Below, one piece after another: positions 1 through 12,500 of a DNA stretch of 64,000 nt (position 1 is the stretch's first letter; every line of letters starts with the position of its first letter). This DNA comes from Liolophura sinensis. Taxonomy: Eukaryota; Mollusca; Polyplacophora; Chitonida; Chitonidae. The position numbers and the translations under genes are program-made. The stretch lies in contig NC_088300.1 in NCBI RefSeq assembly GCF_032854445.1, forward strand, positions 5,208,001-5,272,000, read 5' to 3'. Below the pieces are notes generated by a model. That model searched no databases, was not told where the DNA came from, and saw only the letters and a program-made list of their open reading frames with translations.

Positions 1-378
1 CTCACCTGTGTGCCAGTCACACAGTTTGTAATCATTCCTGACAAACAGTGATGTTCTTACCTGGACCAGTAACACGTATTATAATCACTCCTGACAAACA
101 CTGCTGTTCTCACCTGTGTGCCAGTCACACAGTTTGTAATCATTCCTGACAAACAGTGATGTTCTTACCTGGACCAGTAACACGTATTATAATCACTCCT
201 GACAAACACTGCTGTTCTCACCTGGGCCAGTCAGGTGTGTTATAAGGGCTCCTGATAAACACAGCTGTTCCTGCCTGGTAAAGTTACACAAGTTATAATC
301 ACTCCTGGCAAACACTGCTGTTCTCACCTGGGTCAGTCACACATGTTATAATCACTATTGGCAAACACTACTGTTCTC
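1..378 (-). repeat. 53-55 bp minisatellite repeating the SCCPDH exon 10 splice donor
   Basis: About seven and a half tandem units fill the start of SCCPDH intron 10 up to the real donor (GT at 380-379). The 'cctg' block recurs with its preceding base at 3, 58, 111, 166, 219, 272, 325 and 378, so units are 53 or 55 bp. The first two 108-bp blocks (1-108 and 109-216) look identical, a higher-order dimer. Read on the minus strand, seven of the eight boxes preserve CAG|GTGAG or CAG|GTAAG. Confidence 0.9.
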
Positions 379-380
379 AC

Positions 381-3300
381 CTGGGCCAGTCACGCATGTT
401 ACAATTTTTTTATCTGGCTTGAGAACGTGCCGATGATTACCACTGTAACCATATCCTTCAAAGGTCATCACAAATGAAGTGCCATTGATCTAAAAAAAGA
501 ACACACTGGCATCTGACAATGTTATCCTTCTACATCCTTCAACACAAACGTTCCAATTATTAGTCCTTGTGAAGTTTTTTTTCTTCTGTTTTACATTGCT
601 TGCAACATAGAATAATTCAATATATTTTAAATTTTAAATGGATTGCCATGTGACATCGACACAAGTACAAGCATCTTTTACTCTTAGTCATATCTGTCCC
701 ATCAGTAAGGTACATGTACATGCATGACTTTTAAACCAATCTTATCAACCACAGCCAGTGGCCAACTGGTAAAAAGTATTTGATTGTTAAGTGAGATATT
801 TACCTGTTCTTTGGTTGGTCCTTGGTTAGAAAAAAATCCAGCGGTGAAAAACCTTGGAAACTGAAAATACCAGTACAATAAAAACATATTACTAGGACTG
901 ATGCTTTCATAAATATGAACCTCTATATCAATCCCGCGAAGCTTTTAACTGTGTTCATGTTCTTACCTCACCAGCATCTTCCATACATTTGGTTTCTACT
1001 GTGTGCTTAATCAATATGAATAAAAATTCCATTTAAGACAACATAGTTATAAATTGATAAACATCTAATGAGCCTGTTTCCTTAAAAAACAGACAAGATC
1101 AGACCAACTGTATGCAGGCATCAATAAAGTATCCCACGTTTAGTTTAGACAGCAGAACTTTTTAAGTTTGTGATGTTGTGTAATCAGATATCAAATTTCA
1201 ATGTAAGGAAAATCGCACACATTAAGAAATCAAAAAGTGCCACCATATCAATTTTATCCATTCAGGCTCAAGATATCTCTATAAACCGAGAAGGCAGTTG
1301 AATATGCTTACATCAGCCAAGAGTTGGTTTGTCTTTTAACCGTTTGTGTTGGGTATGAATGACACAATATCATGTTTCTTAATGCTCTAACACTGCAAAC
1401 ACCATGTCTTTACAAGAATTCCAAATTTTAAAGTTTACTACTCTGATAGAGTTACTAAGCAAGTCAAAAAAATTTCTGTTGCCATTTAGGTCTGTTTCCT
1501 GCCATCTATCTAAATAACTCCGATATAAACGTATACTATTTTTCGTCTTATTCATAATTGATTTCCCCAGTCACAAGTCACAAATGATGAAGTGAGGAGG
1601 CTATCATCTCTTACCGCACACAAGAGTTTGCGACCCCAAGAGAAGAGTCCAAACATGCCCCAGACCAAACCAAACCCCAACATCGCCATGATCCACAAGA
1701 GGTTTGGCCGACACAGATAGGCACGAAACTCAACCTACAAGTACATGATGATGTACACCGGTGTTACTTAATTAGAAGTAAGTTTCTAGTTCTAGTTACA
1801 AGTAAGTTAACAGTACAATCCTTGATTTAGCACGTATCAAACTGCTGTACATTGGAAATCATAAAACTAGTTGTATTTTGAAATCCTTTGCTAGCAAGTA
1901 TACACTTATTTCATGGTTATATAAGATTAAAACATCATACAACAATATTAAGACACATTTTTGTGCAAAAAATGTAATGCATTACACACTGGCTGTAATG
2001 ATGTGATTTTTGACTAAAAACGTTACTGTTGACAGGTATAAGATATGGAAACACCTCCACATCTCCAGTTACAATAGAACTTACTGGCCTCTTCTTTGTT
2101 TTCTGATAAAAGTAGCTCTGTGACCTTTCCACGCAAGAGCCATCAGCATTGATGAGCGGAAGACAACAGGAATTCATAGATTTCTGATAAAACACAGGCA
2201 ACCTAAATAGGAAAGATTTATCTGCATGATTACCTACTTCACACTTTAGATTACTTTATGTTGACAAAGGCTGTTAGATAAAAGGCAGAAGAAAAAAGTG
2301 AAGAAAGCAACCTGCCTATGTACTTATTTAGTTATCTGATTTGTTGTTTGAGGCCAGAGGCAAGAATTTTTAACTCATGCTATGGCAGTTAGTTTAAGGG
2401 TGGCGCAATCCACTTTGTGTTTGGCAAGTAACTGACAAACTGTCCCATGGAAAAGGTTTATTGTCACCAAAGCCTCACACACAGGGGGAATTTAACAGAT
2501 CGCATGATTATCTCATTATCATCATAATATACTTCACAACAAGTAAAAAAACCTTCTGTTTCTGTTTATTCTTCAAAAAAAAAAGAAGATTTGTGGCATA
2601 TGCACTTCAAAAATGCAGCAAAAAAAAAAAAAAAAAAAAACTGCTAATGTTTACGAAATAATTCCTAATTACAAATCAGGGGCACTTATGTATCTCTTTG
2701 GGCAGTGCAACAGCCCATTGTCCCAGCGTAACTTTTGCAAGAGAATATTGTGTTACACTGCGAAGTTTATATTAAAAATATAACAAATTACTCTCACCAG
2801 TGGTATTTCTCAAATAAAATGCAAATAACTCATTATAAAAATACCTAAGTGAATTAATAAATCCATTTTATTTATTTATTTATTTATTAATTTATTTAAT
2901 TGGTGTTTTCGCTGTACTCAAGAATATTTCACTTATACGAAGGTGGCCAGCATTATGGTGGGTGAAAACCGAGCAGAGCCCGGGGGAAACCCACGTCCAT
3001 CTGCAGGTTGCTGACAGACCTTCGCATGTATGTCCAGAGAGGAAGCCAGCATGAGCTGGGATTGAACTCACAGCGACCGCATTGGTGAGAGACTCCTGGG
3101 TCATTACGCTATGATAGCGCACTAACAAACTGAACCACAGAAGCCCCTGAAATCTGTTTTAACCTTACACCTTGGTAATTATTTCTTGTTGTTATTTAAA
3201 TCATAATGTGTCTTTGTCAGTGAGAGTGCATTCCTTTTCAATGTCTCGAATTTGAGTTAACTTATGGCCTGGCAGCTTACAAGGAGATAAAAAAACTGAT

Positions 3301-6088
3301 AAACTACCAGATGTGGCACGTGTGCATTTTAAGAATGCTCTAAATGATTAACATAAGGATGTATCTTGTACTGCACGCCAAATGGAATAAGGGGAGATAA
3401 TCCTTTAGGTTTCACTACCATTATTCTGTGAGTTAATGGTGTACCTGTTGCGTTGATATTGGCCCTTTGGTAAATCTTTTGGGAGAAGCTGAGACCTGAC
3501 ATGTCTTCTGTCCAACACACGAACCAAGTCCACCAAAAAGGATTCCATAGATGCTGCATGGACAGTTATTCCCTGCAATGAAAAACTTCTGTAACATTCT
3601 TGCTTGTCTTAACTGTAATTTTTCTTTACAGTTGAGAATAGTAACAAAACATGTCATGTCTGTCAGACTGTAATGTAATAGTTGAACGCTTTGCATATGT
3701 AATGATCCAGAAAAACCACCAGCTCTAACTGAGCACATTTCCTTTACAGTTATTATTGACAGGTTGGTTTAGAAAATGGGTATACTTACAGCTCCTTGGT
3801 GGTGAAACTTGATGAAGTTGTCAACTGACACAAGCTCACCTAATACAAGAAATGAAAAACAAATAAAATAATAACTTCATGAAAAAGCAATTCTTGGAGG
3901 TTTAATAAAGCTGTATTAACAAAGGTTTCCACACATAATATAAAAAAATTCAACTGCACTTGTAAAGTGTATGAAAACATTCACTGACCTACAATGACTT
4001 GCGTTTTATTCCTCTTTGCATATAATACCTTTAGGTATCACTGTAATTTGTGTATGGACTAACTCACATGACCTAAGTACTAAACTTACTGCACACCTTT
4101 GAACTGCTTTTCTGTGTAAAGAACTCCCATCTCAGCAGGAATACTGTCAAATCCACATCCTCCAACAATGTAAACTCCAGATCCTCTTGCATATTGGTCA
4201 TAAAGTAACTGTGATTTTTCCAAGAACTAAAAAAAGTGGTGGTATTATGTATAAGATTAAATGCATGTATTATTACTAATATCATCACAAATGAAATCTT
4301 TAGTCAAAACTGGTGAATAAATCTCTGGGTATTAAGACTGTGTTTATATTCATTTATTTCATTGGAGTTTAATGCTTCACACAATACTTCACATATATTT
4401 CAGCTATCAGGTTTATATGCAGAGGAAACCAAGTGCTGCCTCATTAAAGATACCTAACAAACATCTTGATTTTCAAAAGCACAGATAAACCAGCAGGAGC
4501 TGGATTCATTGTATTTATTTTATTTGACTGCTGTTTCATGCTGTACTCAAGAATATTTCACTGATTTGATGGCGGCCAGCATTATGGCGGGATGAAACCA
4601 GGCAGAGCCCGAGAGAAACCCACGACCATCCGCAGGTTGTTGGCAGATCTTCCTCTGTATGGCCAAACAGGAAGCCAGTCTGAACTGGACTTGAACTCAT
4701 AGCGACTGCATTGGTGAGAGGCTCCTAGGTCATTGCACAAAGTTGTCATACTAACCACAGAGGCCCCAGCTGGGTTCAAGGTGGTTAATTCATTTGTCAA
4801 GGTTGAATGTCTGCATGGACAAGTAACTATTTAAATGAAACAGTGAAGGCCCTGCGATGATTATAACCTTATAACTTGAGAAATAATTTAATACTCAGGA
4901 ACATACAAAACTCTCCCCACAGACATCCACTTGATCTGTTTTCTCTGTGATACAGGCCTTTATGACAGCATCACCATAGTAATTATACTATAAAAATAAA
5001 AACAAACACAAGGCATGTAAATGCAGATAATTCAAAATGAATAAGTTACTAAATCATTGTTAAAAGGGGTAATGAAGAATAGACATGAATTAGGTCATAC
5101 AATACAGTTCTTCAGACAATTGTTACGTGTTGAGAATAAAGCTGAATACTTACTGGGCCAACACAATTGATCAAAACTTTGGCTTTCTGGCACATTTCTT
5201 TCAGTGACGTTACACTGAAGACATCAGCTTTGATGATTGCTGTATTGTCTAAATCTCTCCCTACAAACAAAAGAATCTGAGTACATGTACAATGTACTCT
5301 CAAAAAGGTATGGCTACAAATGCATACTTCATTGGGCACATTATTAGAATAGTATAAAATGCATCAGGAGGCACATGCAGATTACTTAATGTTATTCCAA
5401 CTTAAAGGACATAGCTATAATGGTACAAATACAACTGAAGTTTTTTAATGGCTGAAAGGAACTCCAACAACAGAGGTCTTCATACTTCAGCTCCCAGCTT
5501 TAAATCACACTATCACCCAGCTTAAGCGAATCTCACTTGGTTGCTTGTTTCCACCCGCACTTTATGTTAAAAAATGTAGCAGACAATGATACTGAATATT
5601 GTTCCACCACATGCACAAATGTTTCAAAATATATATATATTCTGACAGGAAACAAGAAATCAAGTGTAATTGCCCTTTTCATTATGGTGCCCTTAGCCAC
5701 AACTGCTCCACAGACATCATTGTCACAAATGACACCCTGCTCAAAGCTGAAAGTTCGTTCACGAAAGCGAGTGAGAGGTATTTCCTTTCTACTGAGGGGT
5801 AGCTGCAATGTGGGGAAAATATGATGACAGGCTTTGCAAACGATGTACGTTAGTTCAGTAGCCATTGGAGCAGTTACGGGTATCTGGGCTTTACAACCTC
5901 GTAATCTAACCTATACGTTTTCCAGTCTTTTCCAACATGTTTTGAAGTTTGTGCATTTTTCTACCAGCAACAGCCCATGATAAGTTTTCTTCGTCTGCTA
6001 CGCGGGCTAGTTCCTCAACTACAAAATGTCCTGTAAACCCCGTTGCACCAAACACAACAATATCCCACTCTTTAAAATTTGCTTCCAT
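381..6088 (-). CDS. SCCPDH: Saccharopine dehydrogenase-like oxidoreductase, C-terminus off the left edge
   Basis: Ten coding exons on the minus strand, in transcript order: 6088-5911, 5260-5154, 4987-4907, 4226-4097, 3839-3790, 3572-3445, 2202-2085, 1734-1615, 860-804 and 489-381. All have GT/AG borders and phases agree throughout, giving 359 codons plus one base. The start is the ATG at 6086-6088 (MEANFKEWDIVVFGATGFTG); residues 14-20 are a Rossmann-type G-x-T-G-x-T-G dinucleotide-binding motif. Further family landmarks are 'VLINCVGP' (exon 2), 'GGCGFDSIPAEMGVLYT' (exon 4), a hydrophobic segment in exon 8 and 'FFSNQGPT' in exon 9. The vertebrate protein is about 430 residues, so roughly 60-70 C-terminal residues should lie beyond base 1. 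The family is named for similarity to saccharopine dehydrogenase and is associated with membranes and lipid droplets; its substrate is not settled. In exon 4 the donor at 4096 (AAAG|GTGTGC) keeps the frame, while a nearby GTAAGT would create a stop. Confidence 0.95.
1105..1520 (+). repeat. Dispersed repeat A, copy 1
   Basis: In SCCPDH intron 8. It shares a series of landmarks with 12625-13027 and 62465-62790, all in the same orientation: 'catcaataaagtatccca', then 'cgcacattaagaaatcaaaa', and near the end 'cctaaataact' or similar. The copies are diverged and I found no terminal repeats or coding capacity. The class of element is not recognised. Confidence 0.6.
2865..3147 (-). mobile_element. 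tRNA-derived SINE (full length)
   Basis: Intron 6 of SCCPDH. The AT-rich tail lies at the left; the tRNA-like head with a B-box-like 'tgagttcaatccc' and an A-box-like 'tggttcagtttg' (on the minus strand) lies at the right. The internal module includes the complement of 'gggctctgctcggttttc' and 'ttgagtacagcgaaaacacc'. Confidence 0.85.
4511..4768 (-). mobile_element. tRNA-derived SINE
   Basis: Same family as 2865-3147, lying in intron 3 of SCCPDH. The tail-side module 'tgctgtactcaagaatattt' and the tRNA-like head ending 'aggcccc' at 4762-4767 are both present. It is moderately diverged. Confidence 0.83.
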
Positions 6089-6504
6089 TCCAAAGCCTGT
6101 TTGAAAACCGAACTGATCTCGTTTAACTCCCAGAAACTGACGTTCACATTGTAAATTTGCAGCAGGCTCTTGCAACCCAGGATACGTTAGACGCGAGTAT
6201 CGCGCTGTAGACAGCACCAACGAGACAGTCCACTTAAGTAGTAGGTTACCTCCCTTCCAGACATCAGATTTAGATGCAACGCAACATATCAGCATGTTGT
6301 TTCTTGATACTTCAGCTTTTGATACAATTGTCCCTTCACAATTTTACCGGTGCAATGAACTATTTTATAAAATATGTATATTCTATCTTCAAGGTACAGC
6401 TCCCCCATCCAGCGTGCATGGAAATAGCCTGTCCGTAAACCGGAACCAGTTTTTGTTCAACTTCCGGTGGTGAAAGCCTACGAACACATTTATCTGAAAA
6501 AGAA
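6089..6504. promoter_or_regulatory. Divergent promoter region between SCCPDH and RPB9
   Basis: Only 416 bp separate the two start codons, which face away from each other, so both 5' UTRs and any shared promoter must lie here unless an upstream non-coding exon exists. An ETS-type core 'acttccgg' is present at 6460-6467; such sites are common in bidirectional housekeeping promoters. No clear TATA box was seen at a suitable place for either gene. Transcription start sites are unknown. Confidence 0.6.
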
Positions 6505-9500
6505 ATGGACATCTATGAGCCTCATGCGAGTGAAGGCCCTGGCTTTGTGGGAATCAAATTTTGTAAAGAATGGTCAGTATCGCTGCTAATTTTTTATTTG
6601 GAAGAAAGTACCCGATTTTTTTTCCATTTCTGAGGACTAAAATGCGGGAGTTTTATTAAGAGTAGACAACAACAACGTCACCATAACCATCTCAGTTCTC
6701 CTCACAACATTGACATCGGTAATAATTACAATGTTTCTTTTGTTTTGTCTTCCTGATAACGTTATAAGTTCGTGTCCCCAACGCCCTGATAGTGAACATT
6801 GTACATACATTTATTTTATCTATATATACACTTATCTACTAGGAATAACAGGACAAAAAGTAACATGAAAACTGCGCAGTTTGTTAGTCAAAAGTCTAAT
6901 CCGTTTCTGTGCCCAATGGCCCAAGTCATTTAGTAATCAAGATGTTTATGGTGTGTCATGTAGAAATAACAAATGACTATAAAGAAGTTGAGCTACCTAC
7001 ATGACATTGTCAGAATAAATCAAGAAATATTGGATAGAGTAAAACTGAGAGGTTGCATTACGTGTAACTTTCTATGCGACTACCGACGTCAGTAAACTGA
7101 GTCAGCCCTTTAAGAGTCCTGCGTGTTCTCGCCGATATTGACGAGATAGAGAGGAACTCTCACAAACTAATGTAGCTAAAAGTCGATATTTTTCAGTACT
7201 TACTACATTGAAAGGACAAGATTGTATGTGGGTAAAACATATTGCAATTGAATGCAAGATAGTCAAGCTTTCTAAAAAGTCTCATGCTTTATTATGTCAA
7301 TGAGATTTCATCAAATAACATGTAGAATGAAATGACATTGCTGTACAAATGGCAAGTGTGAATCGAAGCAGCCATCTTGAGAACTTTATCCAGTCAAACA
7401 CATTGCTATAAGGTTGTGAGGCATCAACTGTGATGTAGCCTTTAGCCGTTCACTCCATGAAGTGACATATGATAACAGAGAACTACTGCATAAGACATCC
7501 TTTTTGGATCGTTTACAACGGTTTATTTATGTGTGGCCGCAGGTCCATTTCACAAAGTGTTGTAGGACTTGTCTATCATTTACAGACCACTGCAGACGTA
7601 AAGATTATTCAAAGACGGTATTAAAATTAATGTGAGACAGCAGCATATCATCTCGGCCCAAACCTCATTCATCTGCCTAGTAGACCTTAGGCCTACTTAG
7701 ACACGCTGTTCAAATTATACAAATACATTTTTGTCCTTCATGTTAGCGTTTAGTCCTTCATGTTAGCGTTTAGTCCACATAGAGTTGCTAAATAACAAAT
7801 ATCTTGCCAAAGGTTTATGGGAATGAGAAGATGGCATCTCATCAAACAATGCTTAAAATTAATTAAATTATGTGATATAATATTTTTTCCCTGAATTTAT
7901 TAAAACTGAAGAATTTAAATTTTGCCCTTTGTCTTTCTGGGGTGTAAGGGATGTTTTTCTCTGTTTTCTTTCATAAAATACAGTGAAATGATTGAAACGC
8001 TTTGTTTAAGCCGAGGTGCTTTCTTTGACGTCCGCGGTAACTAGGTCAGCACTGCTCTTATCTTAGAAGCCAACACTACAAAATTGAAGCATATAATCTA
8101 GCGACAGTCGCATGCCTAGATTAGCCTCAGTTGGGGTGCTTACATTAATTTACATTCCTGTCATGAATTCAGTTATACAACAATCCTAATGTATTTTTGC
8201 AAACATTTAATGGGGGTCAAAATCACTAGCACAACCCATCCGGAGGCTACGACCTGAACCAGGAATATCCTAGCCGTGCATCTGCAGGCTACTCGTTAAT
8301 TGTATGTATGTTATTGTAGGCCTGCTGTATGAACAGTTCAAGCAGTGAAAGAAATATCTTTTCAGTATGTCTAATTTCAGAGGAAGCTATTTGTCACTTC
8401 ATCCTTCATTGCCAAAGTCCACAGTGTTAAACTGCCATTGGCTACTGCTTAGACTATAATAAAGGAAATACCTTCGAAGTTATAGAGCTAGAATAAAGAT
8501 GATGTCACCTTGCTGCCGTTAATGGAGACGCGCTGAAGCTGTGACAAGGCGAAGTTGCACTAAATTTTCACTGGGTTGAAAAAATTTTTAAAAAATATTT
8601 AATGCCAGTTTAAGATACTTTGAATGGTAGTCTTTCAGTGGATGTAAACACTATTCAGGTGCTGTCTTTTACTTGAATGTACATCTGTCAACAGCACTGG
8701 TAGCGGCTTTCGTAAAAATCACCTCTGTTAGCTGTATTAGTCCGGAAAGCCCCCACCCTGTCTCATACAAAACTGAGTGATCTTGCGAGACTCCTGAAAT
8801 GCCAACTCGGCTGATTCATTCATGCTTCCCTGAATGATTTATTTCTTTATTTGATTGGTGTTTTATGCCATATTCAAGAACATTTCACTTTTATAACAGT
8901 GGTCACCATTGTGGTGGGAGGAAACTGGACAGAGCCTGAGGGTCACTGAATGGGGCAGGCCAGATATGGAAAAGACCATTTTCAGATGTAGTCAATATGA
9001 CAAAAGCGTGTGACACATGTACATGCAAATTGAACTCTTACCATGTCATGCTGGCACTCGCCATTGTTGCAAATTTGTTTGGCAACAAATTTATTTACTT
9101 AAGAAAATTTACAAACGTTATACAAAAACTACCTGGCAAAATCTTCCTAGTACTTTTCAAGCATGAGATTTTTCTTGAGTTTCAGCGTGTTTTCACTAAT
9201 TTTCTGATGAAAACAATCCATATACTTTCTTTTCAAACGGCCTCATCTCTGTGAAACAACACAGTCCTGTGGCGATTTTACTTGACAGAAATCTACAAAG
9301 GGGGCTCAGCATTCTTGCAAGGTGACTTCCATGAAATAATGCTTGAAAATCATTTTTGTTAAATAATGAACAAGAGTCATGGCATTTTTGGGATGCCTTC
9401 TATCGCCAAATCTAAAAAAAAGAAGAAAAAACATTGTCAAGGGAGATATATCTTAATAGTGTTAGATCTGTAAATAAAGTTACCTCCCTTGAAAAATGTA

Positions 9501-12500
9501 ACCTTTCCACTTGAATAGTCTCTTTTTTTTTTTTTTTTTGGAAGTAAATTAAATGTTTCAGAATATGTATCGCTGCATAAATGTGTGTAGGTTTTGGTTT
9601 TCTCCTCTCCTACTGTCCTACCCCAATGTATCGATCATAATGCTACATTTAAATGGGCTAAATTTACAAATTTATTTTGTAACAAATTTTTCTTATAGAG
9701 GAAATTACATTTTACTTGGACCCTACAGCGATTGATTGAAAAAAAGACGGATTTAAAAAAAAAAAAAATGCTCTGCCAAGCATTGGTCCATTATTTTGAG
9801 AGCTATTATTGTAAATGTAGCATGGGATAAACTCCAGATATAGGTGGAAGAGATCAAACTGATTCTAGCAGCTATACCAAGGCAGATAAAAACAAATTAC
9901 AGATGAGACCAACAAGTCATATAGATACTGCTCCCATTCAGTCAGTTGGTGATCACAAAGATAAGGCCGCTAAGAAAGCTTTGCTGAAGAAAAATAGTGT
10001 TTTTCTTACAAATTCTGATGAGTGGATAAAGTGGTGGGCTAAAAAAATACTGACCCAGAGGAAGCCCTGCCATGTTCATCTGTCTTAAACTCGTCTAAAG
10101 AAGTCATTCTGTCACGACAACTTGAGTAATCAAGTGGTATAAGCATCTGACTATGGACCCAACACGCTGTGTTTCCAAGGTAAAATCCAGAGCTTTTCAC
10201 AACAAATGAAAAGACGACTTTCTGAAATGTGTATGCACTGGGAACAGTTGAGTGTAGAACACTCGTGGATGACTAGAGCGAAGAACGTCTTACTTCAATT
10301 ATGGCTGTTTTTCATTTTTGTGTATGTAAATTTAATGTCTCCCCATTCATTTTGAGCCAATGAAAAATCAGTAAAGGTGAGTGAAATATTGAAACGAACA
10401 CATAAACAGCACTCAAGGCTTCATGATTCCCCCAATATTCTTGGGTGAGGCATGAAACACCAATCAAATCAATGAAAATAAATCAATACACTAATGTTGT
10501 CCGCCAAATAATGTTATTACGGATACTCATAGTGATATCAGCTATCCATTTCAGGTAATTACGTACGCGTATGTGTCCTCACTAGTAAATCCACACAAGA
10601 ATAAAACTGGTGGAAAGTGAATCAGTTGCAACTTGTTTCAATACAATCTTCTCACAGCGCATACAAGGGAGACAACCAAGTTACTGGTCTGGTTATACAT
10701 GGCACATATACACTACTACCAATCAGAATATTTTGAACAGAAATCTTTTCCGAGCGAAATGTTGATTATGGGTTCGCACAGGGTCATTACTGATGAGATT
10801 GATCATGGAAAATTAGTCCATGCGTGTGAAAAGGTCAAACTTGTCTAGTGGTGGCAGTGTTACCTTCGTATACATGATTCCCCTCACTGCGAGGAATATG
10901 CATTCAAACACAGCGGTTGGAGTTGGGATTTATCCATTTCCACGAGTTTTACGCTTGTGTGGATTTACTAGTACATGGGAACACCTACTTGGAATTGATA
11001 GTCAAGACCACCATGAGTACAGGCAGACACATGTTGCGGACAGCATCAGTGTATTGAGGGAAACACAAAGGTTTTCAAGGTAAGCTTATGGAACAAGACA
11101 GGGCTGTGATATTATACGTAATCACATCCCTGCACATAAAATATACTGTCACAGCTCTGAAGAGCAAGAATAAAACTACACTCCACTTTCCAAGGAAATC
11201 ATTTGTGTGTGTTTTGTTACTTGGGTTAAGGGACATGTAAGTTCTTTCTTTGCTGATGTGTCTTCTTACTGTGATGTGATAGCTGACCTGACATTGAGCT
11301 GGAATCTACTGCAAATCTCTGTTTATTATAAGTGAAATATTCTTGAGTACGGCGTAAAAAACCAATCAAATAAATAAATAAATTTCTGTTTATTAATAGT
11401 ATTATACCCGTGCAGTCATCTTGTGTTAAGAATTGTCCTGTCATACTAACAATTGCTTGCTTATTTGAATTCAGATATGTCAGTTAAAACTTTGCTACCA
11501 GTCATTATATGGACAGTTTTTGGTGTTTGATCTGTGGCTCTGTGACCCTAATTCTTCAGCCTTTTCGCATATGAAAAAACAACTTTTAGTGCAATTTATG
11601 CATGTTTTTAATTTGATTTTGGAGGCAAATCTACATTGGTTGGATTGGCCAATTTCAGGGCTTCACAAAAAGTATCTTATTGGTCTACACAGAATAATGC
11701 ACTCAGAATTTCCTTGAATAAACTTCCTGTAAACATGCAAAAAGGTTGAGGAATGACAGTATGTTTGAAAGTGTCTTATAGATGAGAGCCATGGGGAGGT
11801 TCAAATGCTGTAAGTTTGTCAGTAATGTTCCAACGTCTGAGGTTTTCCTGGGGCACTCTTGTTTCTTGCATTAAACAACAATCAAATTGATAAATAAATG
11901 ATAAATAAATACAGATAAATGTGCTTTGATAGTCTTACCATATATCTAGGGCTGCCTGCCCCAACTGGAACATCATCTCAGATACCATTCATGGGTTGCC
12001 CTATGTGGATTGGCCAAGACCATTTTACATTATTGGTTTCACTACACAAGTCCTAAATGCTAAAATGCTAAGAGACCAGTATCATTAATCTCAACATATT
12101 TCAATGATTACAGAAGAGTAGAGTGAACAAAAACCTTTCGTCATGATGATAGGAAGTCAGTGTTCACTTTGTGTTTTTTTCTTGCCGTTTAAAGTACATC
12201 TAATGACCGCGGGGCATATGTCTAAAACAACGGTTATCCGGGGCTCTGGGCATAGATAGCCATTGGTTTATAAAACATTATTCAGTTAGATGAATTAATA
12301 CTGTTGTACCTTGTCTATTTCTAGTAACAACATGTTGTACCCCAAGGAAGACAAAGAAACAAAAGTATTGCTGTATGCTGTAAGTATAAAAACCATTAAA
12401 TGAAAAGACAACATTGGACAAAATGTATATATACCTAATTTCTCATCCTTTTCACATATGAAACAGAACTTTCAATGCAGTTAATGCACGTTTGATTTTG

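Noticed and set aside
4086-4096. Alternative GTAAGT donor for SCCPDH exon 4
   Set aside because: Better consensus than the chosen GTGTGC but gives an in-frame stop on joining to exon 5.
5533-5865. 110-codon minus-strand frame between SCCPDH exons 1 and 2
   Set aside because: No match to SCCPDH and not needed: exon 1 joins exon 2 in phase without it. Treated as intron.
9903-10088. 61-codon lysine-rich frame
   Set aside because: Within RPB9 intron 1, no known motif or splice context.
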